Assembly (NCBI GenBank): GCA_025200525.1
Contig: CM045768.1
Coordinates: forward strand, 53,879,177-53,943,176
Source of the DNA: Camellia lanceoleosa
Taxonomy: Eukaryota > Streptophyta > Magnoliopsida > Ericales > Theaceae
Length of the DNA stretch: 64,000 nt
Reading direction: 5' to 3'
A program made the position numbers and the translations under genes. Under the pieces are notes generated by a model, which was given only the letters and a program-made list of their open reading frames with translations, was not told the DNA's origin and made no database searches. This document shows, one piece after another, positions 1 through 11,000 of this stretch. Each line of letters starts with the position of its first letter. Within the stretch, counting starts at the first letter, position 1.

Positions 1-260
1 AGTAAAAAAAAAATCAATTAGAAATGAGACTTTTTAAAATAGCCAAAAAATCAACCTATATTCTAAACAAAGGCTAAGGTGTTTTTTTACGAAGAGATTA
101 AAAGTAATTTTTTGATTTTTAATTTTTTTAAATCATATCATTTCTTTATTTTATTTAAAAAAAAAAATTAACTTTTAACTTATTTCCTAAAACAACTCAT
201 ATTTATCACAACCAATACAAATATGGGTAAAACACCAATAAATCCTAACTTTTAAAATTA
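1..260. other. AT-rich flanking DNA, no gene seen
   Basis: Very AT-rich sequence with poly-A and poly-T runs. I see no coding pattern or repeat structure. It lies outside the Helitron-like 3' terminus at 261. Confidence 0.6.
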
Positions 261-289
261 CTAGCGTATGCCCGTGCCTGAAGGCACGG
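261..289 (-). other. Helitron-like 3' terminus: hairpin plus CTAG
   Basis: On the minus strand, a stem of CCGTGCC and GGCACGG around a 4-nt loop is followed 7 nt later by CTAG and then T. The stem, spacing and terminal CTAG match plant Helitron 3' ends. Confidence 0.7.
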
Positions 290-566
290 TGTAAATAATG
301 TTAACATTAGAATACAATTGTAATCCTAATGCTATTTATATTTATTTTTTAATTTGATAAATTCACAAATTTATTATAAAATTTTGTAATTCTTACAAAA
401 CTCCTCACGAAACACACAATATTCAACAACAATTGTCATTTGGTAACGCTTCCATTTCTTATCCTCTTTTTTTTGTTTTTTGTTTTATATTTCAAATTCA
501 CGATATTTAACTGTTAAGTAACACAATCAGCTAGAGTATTAAGATGGTAAATAGTATAACAATCTA

Positions 567-1310
<744 letters not shown>

Positions 1311-1806
1311 CTGCAATTTTTTTGTAAAAGGAAAAATTTTAAGCCAAGCAATGTACTAATTTCAGTCATTTTTCTCTTCATCTTTGTTTCTTGTCATCAC
1401 AAATCCCTCCCTCAAATTATTGATGCCCCTCAATGTCCAAAGCATAAATAACTGTTCAATATGGAATGGAAACAATAGCATAAACAACCAGTCAGGATGT
1501 ACTGCTCTGGAAATTAAAACCCAGAAATGAGAAAAAAAAATAAATTATTAGTTTGATTTATTTGTTAATACAATCAGTGTTCAAAAAATTTCTATGTATG
1601 TGTTTAAAAAAAACAAAATCAATGTTCTTCATTTTGTGTGTTTAAAAACTGTGTTCTTAAATTTTTGGTGTGTGTTTTAAAAATTCAGTGTTCTTCAATA
1701 ATTCAATGTTCTTAAACAGTTTGGGATTTTTTCTCATTTCACTTTTTTTTTTTTTTTTGTGTGTATAAATTCAGTATTTTAAATTCAGTATTTTCAATGG
1801 TAATAC
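1311..1806. other. Non-coding interior between GAPDH fragment and RT-1
   Basis: AT-rich sequence. From about 1570 to 1800 there are several short near-repeats of the type 'CAGTGTTCTTCAA' separated by T-runs. No gene is visible. The expected upstream GAPDH exon carrying the catalytic cysteine is not here. Confidence 0.5.
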
Positions 1807-2593
1807 TGTACGGGAAAGAAATACACCTTCTCGTATAATCCTGTTGATCAAGTCTGCGCTGCTCCGTACGACGTCGCTTTATCACCTGAAAACACAAACG
1901 TGAGCTAGCCGCCGGGTGTGTGCCGGAAACCTCTCTGATGCCTAAGTCAGTAAGCTTGACAAAGACAAAAGCTCTGTGTATTCAGGAAGCAAAGTTGTGT
2001 TACCTCTCCAAATGTGATATTGGTGAGCTTTTATAGGTTCCGTGTGGCATAATCCTAGTAGGACTCTTATTCCTCCATGTAGAGTCTTCCTAGGATTCAC
2101 ACTCCTGAAAGATTATGCTTCTTTCAACACCCCCCTCACTGCTTGAACCAAGTGAGATGGTTTTACCATGGCCGGATTCCAATATGACCGAAGTAACCGT
2201 TAGTTCGGCCCTTACTTTCCTTTCTCTTACCTCGGCTTTCCCACGCTAAGACCGAGCTAACCATAAGAGAGTTAAGCCGAATTATCTTCAAAACCAAGTC
2301 CTCTTAAAGACTTAGCACACCTCGGTTCTCATACGCCACGACCGAACTAACTACTGAAGACCGAACTACCCACAATACATTCCTCAACCGAAGTAAGAAA
2401 ATACGGCCTTATGCCACCGTGCTAACCATCACGGTTGTGCGACCGGTCCAACTCCAAGGCTATTTCTTCAGATCGGAGTAACCCAGACGGCCTTTTTACT
2501 CAGCCCTTCGCAGTGCGGCCCAAACTGGCCCATCACTTTAGCTTGGCCCAATTTATCCAGCTCGGCCCAATTTTCATATAAATCACCCTCTCA
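1807..2593 (-). repeat. RT-1 3' LTR (787 bp)
   Basis: Minus-strand ends are TGAGAGGGTG and CCCGTACA. It aligns along its length with 12787-13570, differing by scattered substitutions and small indels (a few percent by eye in the parts compared). It contains many CCGAAC/CCGAGCT words. Confidence 0.92.
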
Positions 2594-2606
2594 ATTGCCC
2601 CTTAAT
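2594..2606 (-). other. RT-1 polypurine tract
   Basis: Immediately upstream of the 3' LTR on the minus strand lies GGAATTAAGGGGCAAT. This is the purine-rich position expected to prime plus-strand DNA synthesis. Confidence 0.6.
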
Positions 2607-2641
2607 TCCATCTGCGCAGCATGATAGGGATTACCTGTTTA

Positions 2642-2872
2642 ATAACCGAGCTAGAGTTTGCAAGCCTCTCCAACCGAGCTACAATTCTAAAGCTATTCCG
2701 GCTGAGCTGAAAACCTTTTAGCCCCTTTAGCCGAGCTAAAAACCATTTAGCTTATCCAGCCGAGCTAAACTTAAACCGAGCTGGGCACGTCCGGTCAAAA
2801 CGTCTCTTTAATTGCAGCAACTGAAACGCTTTCCTTTCCAGTGACACGTGGCAGCCTTTGATTGGCCAATCC
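2642..2872 (+). promoter_or_regulatory. Putative promoter of the RT-1 antisense gene
   Basis: A run of CCGAGCTA-type boxes starts at 2646, 2674, 2702, 2731, 2760 and 2776, mostly 28-29 bp apart with unrelated spacers. It is followed by a G-box core CACGTG (2845-2850) and the palindrome ATTGGCCAAT, a CCAAT box (2861-2870). The antisense gene's first exon starts just downstream. The promoter role is inferred from position and motifs; I see no clear TATA box. Confidence 0.4.
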
Positions 2873-2905
2873 CAGTTGTAGCGCCGCCCTCGTACTCCGA
2901 AATTT

Positions 2906-3688
2906 TTGAACAGTTCCCGCCAGAAGGCTTTTCATCAAAACAAAAAACCCTTTCTCTTCTTCAAATCATCTATTAGACTATTCACTCTATCCTCTCTCAC
3001 TTCTTCAGTGCTTCAACCTCTGAGCTCCTGCATCTTCGCTGTTGCTGTTCTACCTCCAACTTTTCTGCTTTTCCTGGTAAGCATCATAAGCTTTGTTCTT
3101 ATTTTCCTTTATTTTCTGTATTCTGTTTCATCCATTGTAGTTTGTTTGGTGTTTTTGCAAAACACTTTTCATGCTTAGCTTTGTTTCTGGAAAAAACTTC
3201 GCAAGAACCTCTTGAATATCAAGTAATATAGCTAGTAAAACACTTGTTTGATCCACAAACACGTTCAACCGAACTAGGAAACTGTTTTTGCTATACATAG
3301 ATTCAGGCGGACTAAAACCGAACTAGGACTTGTGCACATAATAGTAGTTTTAATAGATCACCCACTGATTCCCCTTAGCCGAAATAAAAACGTACCGAAC
3401 TAGAAATCTTGGCCCTCGACCGGGCTAAGCCTGGGGCTAACCCAGCTTTCTCAGTTTCTGAACCAAACTCAGAAAGCTGCCTCTTGATGCACAACCGGAG
3501 TAACAAAACCCATAGGTGGAACTGAGATAACCAATCATACTGCCGAACCGAGATAACAAGCAACTTGTTAAAACCGAGGTAGATCCTGTAGCACCCTATT
3601 TAGCCGAAATAAGGCTTCATTTTCTTGCTTTGTTTTTGTAGCACGGTCAATGATCTATGCTTAACACCTTGTTTTTCCACTTTGCAGA
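2906..3688 (+). other. 5' leader exon and intron of RT-1 antisense gene
   Basis: A first exon appears to end at 3076 (TTTTCCTG|GTAAGC). Its intron runs to a TTTGCAG acceptor near 3688, and the next exon leads to the ATG at 3782. RT-2 has the same arrangement, with a TTTCTG|GTAAGC donor near 20321. The intron contains many CCGAACTA/CCGAGATA words. Coding capacity of the first exon is uncertain. Confidence 0.45.
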
Positions 3689-3781
3689 CTTAGGTTGCCC
3701 AGGCACTCCCTCTGTGCGCTCAACCGAGCCTCTGAGCACAACTTCTCAACCGAAGTAACTTATACTTAATTTATACAATAA

Positions 3782-4225
3782 ATGGGTAAATATAGGTTCC
3801 TAGTAGAAACACCAGGGGGTTTGGCCGAGTTTCGAAAAGACTACAACATTCCTGCCGATGTAAACCTTACTTTAGCCGAACAAGACGTTGACCCATGGGA
3901 TAACGAAGGCTTTGTCCCTTTTACCATTCAATCAATAATAGAAACCGGACTTAGATTCCCAGTCCAACCTTTAATATGCGAATTCTTTAGACAAACCAGA
4001 CTATGTCCAACCCAGCTATCCACCAACACTTACCGTATAATAATGGGCATAGACGTGCTAAACCGCCAAACCGGCCTCAACCTCAGTTTAGCCGAAATAT
4101 TCCATCAATACTCCTTAGGATCCAAAGATGAAGGCTGGTGTTATTACTTAAGAATACGCCGTGGCCGAGAGAAAATAATAAAACATACTCCGGACAAAGA
4201 CTTGAATGACGACGATTTCTTCTAG
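3782..4225 (+). CDS. Antisense ORF exon: Transposase_28 ('putative gypsy type') domain protein, RT-1
   Basis: The 147-codon reading frame is antisense to gag-pol. Its N-terminal part has the pattern of the plant 'putative gypsy type transposon' domain (Pfam Transposase_28). Examples are FRKDYNIPADVNLTLAEQD, then VPFTIQSIIETGLRFPVQPL, then LCPTQLSTNTYRIIMGIDVL. The molecular function of this family is unknown. TAG at 4223 ends the frame where related copies continue, and in-phase coding resumes to a donor near 4299, so the stop probably replaces a sense codon. RT-2 has a homologue at 20723. The ATG at 3782 fits the start of the conserved domain, as does the ATG at 20723 in RT-2. Confidence 0.75.
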   Translation: MGKYRFLVETPGGLAEFRKDYNIPADVNLTLAEQDVDPWDNEGFVPFTIQSIIETGLRFPVQPLICEFFRQTRLCPTQLSTNTYRIIMGIDVLNRQTGLNLSLAEIFHQYSLGSKDEGWCYYLRIRRGREKIIKHTPDKDLNDDDFF

Positions 4226-4385
4226 GTGTTTGGGAACTTCGAAGATCATCAAGCCCAGATTCCTGGCCGAAGAATAAATTGGAAAAAAGGAGTACCTGGT
4301 ATACATACTTCGGTTCCAATTCTACTTGTCCTTTTAATTCGGTTTTCACTCTGAACCGGACTAACAGTTGTCTTTTTTTTTTGCA

Positions 4386-5885
4386 GATAAAGCTCATCTC
4401 TTATCGAATTACGGTCATCCGAACCTCGGTATTCTGCGCGCCGCACTACGGGTTAAGGAAAGAAGTTGGGCTAAATTGCTAAACTTCGAACCGACATATC
4501 TTGTCTGGCGATCATGGCGAAGGTGACCGACTTTCTTCTCGAAGAGGCACCAGAACCGGACTCATCCTTGCCCCAGATCAACCTTGTGTCTCTTACTGCC
4601 GAACAAAAGATGGCAAAGAAGAACAGGCTAAAGGCCCTTCTAACCGCAACAACTCCAGCCGACGTGCGACCAATCGGCCAAACCACTAAAACCGTGGTGG
4701 CTCTTCCATTCCAGCAGCCATCTTCTTCTCGCCGAAACAAGCATGCTCGGACTAGCCAAACCGAGCCACGACTTGCTGACGAGGATGAGACCGTTCTGCC
4801 ACAAAGCCCTCCTCCATGCCCTCAGCAAAGCCTCCAACCGGAGCAGTCCGACCGAACTGCCTCCTCCTCCAAATGGGCTCCTACCCTCACATTCAACGAC
4901 CGAGATATCACCGCTTCCGATTCAGTGGTTTCAGAGAAGGACCACTTAATGGCTTTTAACCTAGCCAAAAGTGTGTGCCTTCCAAAAGATATGGAGCACC
5001 ACTATAAACAACTTAACACCGAACTGAAGTCCATTCGGTCTTCAACCAAGTCCATGATCCTGGTAAATAGCTTTCTACTTTCTTTGCAATTTTTCCCAAC
5101 TTTCAGTCCGGCTAACGTTACTTCTCCTTTGCAGGCCATCCAGAAAAATCAAGTTACACACAGGAGGGTCATGGAGCTTAGGAGGAATACAAGGGAGGCC
5201 ATGGCTGAGGCCGAACTAAAAACGGCCGAACTAGAGGAGGCAAAAAGGCAGCTGGCCGAGCTTCGAGCGGAGAACAGTCGACTGACTGAAGTAGTTAACT
5301 CGGCCGAAGCCGAGAAGGAAAAGATCGCCATTGAGACAAAGGACAAGTACCTGCGTCACTTGGCAAAAATTGAGAAGAAAAAAGATACCGAAATAAACGA
5401 ATTGAAGGCCAGAATAAAGAAAGCCGAAAAACGAGGCTTTAAGAAGGCCGAAGAAGCATACACCCTACAATGTGACGCGGCCAAAGATCTATTTTTCAAA
5501 TGTGGCTGGAGCATTGCGGTGGAGCAGCTCGGTTGTACGCCCGAGACCGAGGTCTACAATGCTCCACCATACTCCATTCCGGCTTCACTGTTGCAGTATG
5601 CTGCCGATCTCCAGAGACAATTCCTCGAAGGATCTAATGATGAAGAAGATGACGATGATGATGAGGATGAGGAGCCGACTCTTACTCCGGCCGTCAATGA
5701 GCAGGCAACAATCAATCACTTCGGTTGGAGCCGGTTGTGGAAAATCCAACTGATGGGCTGCCGATTGACACCGCGCTGCCAGTTGATACCGAGGTCCAAG
5801 TTGAGACCGAACTCCTACCTAAAACCGGACTTCGAACAGATGCTGATGGTGACTTCGACGCAGAAATTGATGATCTCTTCACTTG
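4386..5885 (+). CDS. Antisense ORF 3' exons: coiled-coil protein, RT-1
   Basis: After a T-rich intron ending TTTTTTTTGCAG at 4385, this exon carries a Ser/Pro/Lys-rich linker; the first Met of the long frame is at 4514. A short intron is inferred at 5062-5134 (CCTG|GTAAAT to TTTGCAG|GCC). It happens to be readable in frame. The next exon encodes a long Ala/Glu/Lys heptad region of roughly 100 residues (for example ELEEAKRQLAELRAENSRL), then a conserved FKCGWSIAVEQL-type segment and an acidic Asp/Glu tail. A frameshift near 5730 pushes the frame into a C-terminal extension ending at 5953. The other frame ends in an acidic tail at about 5885, like RT-2. It resembles the RT-2 gene in plan. Likely a structural or accessory protein; function unknown. 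Confidence 0.65.
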
Positions 5886-6176
5886 ATTTTCTTTTCTTTT
5901 CTTTTTTTTCTTTTTTTTCTTTTCTTTTGGATAGTGTAACCGAAGTGAAGTAACATCCTTCTACTTTTGACAATTTAGATGCTTCTCTTGTCTTGAATTT
6001 GTAACCGGGCTACGGCCCCTCAGTTGTATTTGTTTTTCACTTTTAATGAAAAGTCATCTTTTTGAGCCAACTTTTATTCCGGTTTTGTGTATGTATGCTT
6101 GCACTTGTAATGAATTTTCCATGTACTCATTTGCTCAACTGTGATCTCGGTTTTAGCTATGTAACTTACTAGCCAA
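5886..6176. other. RT-1 spacer, downstream of antisense gene
   Basis: A pyrimidine-rich (TTTTC)n stretch at about 5889-5930 is followed by probable 3' UTR sequence of the antisense gene. No ORF is supported. Confidence 0.5.
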
Positions 6177-6640
6177 CCACTCTTCAGCCGATATAGCTAC
6201 GTCGGCTGAAGAGTAACCAGTGTTGGCTTAATCCAGCCTACCACTCTTCAGCCATACCTATACTTCGGCTGAAGAGAAACAAGAGTTGGTTTAATCCAGC
6301 CAACCACTCTTCAGCCATACCCATATTTCGGCTGAAGAGTAACAAGAGTTGGTTTAATCCAGCTAACCACTCTTCAGCCATACCCATACTTCGGCTGAAG
6401 AGTAACAAGAGTTGGTTTAATCCAGCCAACCACTCTTCAGCCATACCCTTACTTCGGCTAAAGAGTAACAAGAGTTGGTTTAATCCAGCCAACCACTCTT
6501 CAGCCATACCCTTACTTCGGCTGAAGAGTAACAAGAGTTAGTTTAATCCAGCCAACCACTCTTCAGCCATACCCATACTTCGGCTGAAGAGTAACAAGAG
6601 TGGGTTTAATCCAGCCAACCTCTAAGTTGGTTTAATCCAG
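6177..6640 (-). repeat. 63-bp tandem array with internal hairpins, 7 units
   Basis: CCACTCTTCAGCC starts at 6177, 6241, 6304, 6367, 6430, 6493 and 6556, a strict 63-bp period after a 64-bp first step. Each unit contains the inverted repeat CTCTTCAGCC/GGCTGAAGAG. Because 63 is divisible by three, the minus strand stays open (6238-6534), which is a repeat artefact. Tandem arrays in the 3' non-coding region of Tat elements are known and can seed satellite DNA. Confidence 0.92.
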
Positions 6641-7047
6641 CCAGCTTAGAATAAAGTGTTTTGGTTATTCCGACCAAAACGTCCTGCAGCCTGGATTCTG
6701 ATCTTGGGCTTAGGAAGGGTCATAATTGGTTATTCCGGCCAATTATGTTTACAATGCTACTAACTTACTAGAGCTACTTTCCATTGAAAACAATTATGTT
6801 AAAAAAGAATCGACTTGTTTTATTGAGAAAGTAAAAATTTACACATACTTAAAGGGAAAAAAAGCTAGAAATAAAACAACTTGAGATTTGCAGTGTTCCA
6901 TGGCCTGGGAATTGCTTTGCCGTCCTCATCTTTCAAGTGGTATGCCCCTTTGCCTGCTAATCTGACCACTTTGTAAGGTCCTTCCCAATTAGGTCCTAAC
7001 TTGCCATCTCCTGGAACTAAGGTGTTTCCCATTACTTTGCGCAGTAC
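6641..7047 (-). other. RT-1 pol end and 3' spacer
   Basis: Sequence at 6880-7047 on the minus strand continues the integrase C-terminal region out of frame; 'GPNWEGPY'-like coding is visible around 6970. The rest is non-coding spacer with a GGTTATTCCGGCCAA-type short repeat at about 6660 and 6725. Confidence 0.45.
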
Positions 7048-8050
7048 CTAATCTCCGATCTTGAATTGTCTTGGATGCACTGTTTTGTTATACTTTCTAG
7101 ACAACTCTTGTTGGTAGGAGGCGATGTGAACCAATGCTCTGTCTCTTCTTTCTTTTGCAAGGTCAAGCTCAAATGTTATGGCTTCGCCATTTAGGTCTGG
7201 ATCAAAGTTTTCGCTTCGGATTATGGGGAGGCCAACTTCCAATGGGATGACTGCTTCCATGCCATAAGCTAAGGAGAATGGTGTTTCTCCTGTTGATCGT
7301 TGAGGCGTGGTGCGGTAAGCCCATAAAACATGGGGGAGCTCTTCTGCCAATTTGCCTTTTGCTTGCTCTAACCTCTTCTTTAATCCATCCAAGACTACCT
7401 TGTTTGATGCCTCTGCCTGACCATTTGCTTGGGGATATGCCAGCGTAGAGTTGTAGAACTCTATCTTGTATTCTTCACAAAAGCCTCAAAAATTCGCCAT
7501 TTAACCGAGTGCCGTTGTCCGAGATTAATGCCTTTGGTATGCCGAATCGAGTGATGATATTCGCTGCATTTAACTTCTTTACATCTTTCTCCTTGATTGA
7601 TGCCAAGGCTTCTGCTTCCACCCACTTTGTGAAGTAGTCGGTTGTGGCAAGAAAGAACTTCCTGTTGCCTGGTGCTGTTGGTAGTGGGCCTACTATGTCC
7701 AGTCCCCATATTGCGAAGGGCCATGGGCTAGTTAGAGGTAGAAGTTCTCTGGCGGGTTGGTGTATTTGGTGTGCGAACTTTTGACACTTTTCGCACTTTT
7801 TAACATACTTCTCCGAATCTGCTTGCATGTATGGCCACCAATATCCTTGCGAGATCGCTCTGTATGCCAATGATCTTCCTCCTTGATGGCTGCCACAAAC
7901 ACCCTCATGTATTTTGAATAGGAATGCTTCCACTTTGCTGGGGTGAACACACTTCAAGTAAGGTCCTGAAAATGACTTTTTGTACAATGCCAAGGATGGG
8001 GAGAGCCAAAATCGCTGTGACTTTGCTCTTATTCTGTTAGCTTCTTTCAT
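7048..8050 (-). pseudogene. RT-1 integrase, frameshifted
   Basis: The first frame (8050-7475) has the zinc-binding region (HEGVCGSH ... CEKCQKF). It continues into the catalytic core, with the first Asp in WGLDIVGPLP and the second in ALISDNGTRLNGEF. A frameshift near 7475 moves the remaining core, which holds the catalytic Glu in the GQAEASNK segment, into another frame. The final frame (7392-7048) starts just after it and covers the end of the core and C-terminal region (LWAYRTTPQRSTGETPFSLA). Integrase inserts the cDNA into the genome. It follows the upstream pol frame after an in-frame TGA and is inactive as it stands. Confidence 0.88.
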
Positions 8051-8071
8051 CTCTTCTGGTAAGGTGCCTTT

Positions 8072-11000
8072 TCAGAATGAGATGATGGGATCCATCCAAG
8101 AAGGGCCTAACTCTGCACAACATATCTCTTCTGCTTCTGGGTCTTCAATGCTTGGTCTAGGCAGGTAGTCGATTAGTAGTGGGTGAGGTATGGAGGTATC
8201 TGCCATTGAGGCGAAGCCTGTGAGTTCATCTGCTCTGCTGTTTTCCTCCCTGCCGATCTGTTCTATTCTCACCACTTCAAACTTCTTTATCTCCATTCTG
8301 ACTAGTTCTTGGTACTTGGCCATTCTATCATCCTTTGCCTCGTAGTCGCCAAATATTTGGTTTACCATCAGCTGCGAGTCGCTGTAGACCATTAGCTCGG
8401 TGGCCTTCATGTAGAGTGCTGACTTGAGACCTGCTAGAAGCGCTTCATACTCTGCTTCATTGTTTGATGCTGGGAAGCCAATGTTGATTGCCTGCTCCAC
8501 TACTAGGCCGTCTGGAGAGATGAGAACTATGCCAAGTCCTGCTCCATGCCGGTTGGATGCTTCATCCACGAAGAGCTTCCACATCTCTCCAACGAACAAC
8601 TTCCAACAGGTGGAGGGATCAGATGATGCCTTGGGATCTTGCATGCTCGCTGTCTGCCCCCAGCTTTCTGTTTGCACCAAGTCTCTATTTGTCGGTGAGT
8701 CCTGACTTGTTGTAGCATGGTTTGTTTCTTCCATTCTTTCGTTAATCTGGTCTGCCTCGGGGCCTGACTGAGTAACCGTCACTAGGGGTTGCGTTATTCC
8801 GACGTCAACTTCCATCCCTAGTTCGGTTATTTCAGTTAGGTTGACTGGGCAGATGTGATGACTTCCTGGTGTGAATTCTGCGACGAAGTCTGCCAATGCT
8901 TGTGCTTTTATTGCGGTCCTAGGTTGGAACTTGATGTCGTATTGTCCCAATTCCACTGCCCACTTCAGAATTCGCCCAGAGAAGTTTGCTCTTTCAAATA
9001 AAGCCTTTAATGGGAAGGCTGTGAGAACAACTATGGTGTGGGCGTGAAAGTAATGCGACAACTTCCTTGAGGCCATCATCAAGGCCAATGCCAGTTTCTC
9101 CAGTGGCAAGTACCTTGTTTCGGCGCCCAGTAATGTCTTGCTGACATAGTAGATAGGAAGATGTTGGATTCCTTCTGCGCGGACCAACACTGCGCTAATT
9201 GCATGCTGCGAGACCGCCAGGTATAAGAAGAGTTCTTCTCCAGGGATTGGGGTTACAAGTAGTGGTGGAGAAGACATGTATTCTTTTAGGCTTTCCAGGG
9301 CATGGTCGCATTCTTCGTCCCACTCAAACTTAGCCTTCAGTGCATGGAAGAATGGTCGTAGCCTGTCTGACGACCGGCTTATGAACCGATTGAGCGCAGC
9401 CGCCATGCCAGTGAGATGCTGCACTTCTTTCACTGAGTTTGGCCTCTCCAGATCCTGTATTGCCTTGATCTGAGAAGGGTCCGCTTTTATACCTCGGTTG
9501 GTCACCAAGAAGCTTAGGAATTTGCCAGATCCTACTCCGAACGCACACTTCGACGTTTTGAGGCGTAACTTATACTTCTTCAGGATCTCGAACATCTCAC
9601 CTAGGTCCTTGAGATGGTCATTCTCATCTTTGCTCTTGACCACCATATCGTCGATGTAAGCCTCCATTGTTCTGCCCAACAATGGCTCAAACATCTTGGT
9701 GACCATTCTTTGAAATGTCGCCCCTGCGTTCTTTAGGCCAAAGGGCATGACTTTGTAGCAGTAGAGTCCCCTTGGAGTGGTGAAGGATGTGACTTCTTGG
9801 TCTGGTTCATGCATGGCGATTTGGTGGTAGCCTCTGTATGCGTCTAGAAAACTAAGTCGGTTGTGCCCTACCGTTAAGTCTACCAGTTGATCTATCCTTG
9901 GTAGAGGAAAGCTATCTTTTGGACACGCCTTATTGACTGTTTTGTAGTCGACGCAGACACGCCACTTGCCATTTTTCTTTGGCACTACGACGGTGTTGGA
10001 GATCCATCTTGGGTAGTGCACCTCTCTGATTGCCCCTGCTTCTAGCAGGTTTCCTACTTCTTCCGTCACTATTTTGGCGTGGTGGAGTGCCGATCTGCGG
10101 GTGCGCTGAATGATTGGTCTGGCAGAAGGGTGGACGTTGAGTTGGTGACAGATGAAGTTGGGATCAATGCCTGGCATGTCGTATGGGGTCCAGGCGAACA
10201 CTTCGATGTTGGAGGTCAGAAATTCCAAGACCTCCAATCTCTCAGTGCCGGACAACGAAGAACCAAGCAGAAAGAACTTATCCGGGTTCTTTTCATCTAT
10301 TCTGACCTCCACTAGGTCCTCCACTGCTTTCTGACTAGCCGCTTTACCGACATCCGCGAATAGTTCATTACTCTCAGGTTCTTCAACCGAATGAACGTAT
10401 CCTTTGGCAGCGCGGCTGCCATTCACTGTGACAAAGCACTGCTTTGACATGATCTGATCTCCATAAACCTCTTCTATTACTCCGGTGTCGTTTGGAAACC
10501 GCATCACTTGGTGGTAGGAGGACGCCACCGAGCGCATGGCATGCAACCATGTTCTGCCCAAGATAATGTTGTAGGTGGAGGGGACCTTCAACACCCAGAA
10601 CTCCACTTGTTTTGTCACATTCCCTACCCTGACTGGGAGGATAATTTTGCCGACGGGCCATTCTGGCATGGAGTTGAATCCAATAAGGGGAGATACGGCC
10701 GGCGCTAAGTCTTTATCTTGCAACTTTAGTTGTTTGAAGGTTTTATAGTACATGATTTCACATGAGCTACCTTGGTCAATCAGAATCCGCTTGACGTCAA
10801 AATCCTTGACTCGGAGAGTGACGACCAAGGCGTCGTTGTGAGGGCAATAAATTCTTGCCAAGTCTTTATCCGAAAAGGACATGACATTTGTGGCCTCTGT
10901 CTTCCCTTTTTTGGCGACTCGTTGGGCACTTCGTACCTCTCTTAAGTACTTAGCCTTTTTGATTGAACCTTTGAGCTTGCATACACGCTCAGGTTCAAAG

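Noticed and set aside
6238..6534. Open minus-strand frame with repeated 21-residue units
   Set aside because: It is produced by the 63-bp tandem array, whose period is divisible by three. There is no start context, no domain, and it lies in the element's non-coding spacer.
6177..6640. CRISPR-like regular array
   Set aside because: Whole 63-bp units are conserved with no unique spacers, and the context is a plant retrotransposon. It is a tandem repeat. The same holds for 23481-23760.
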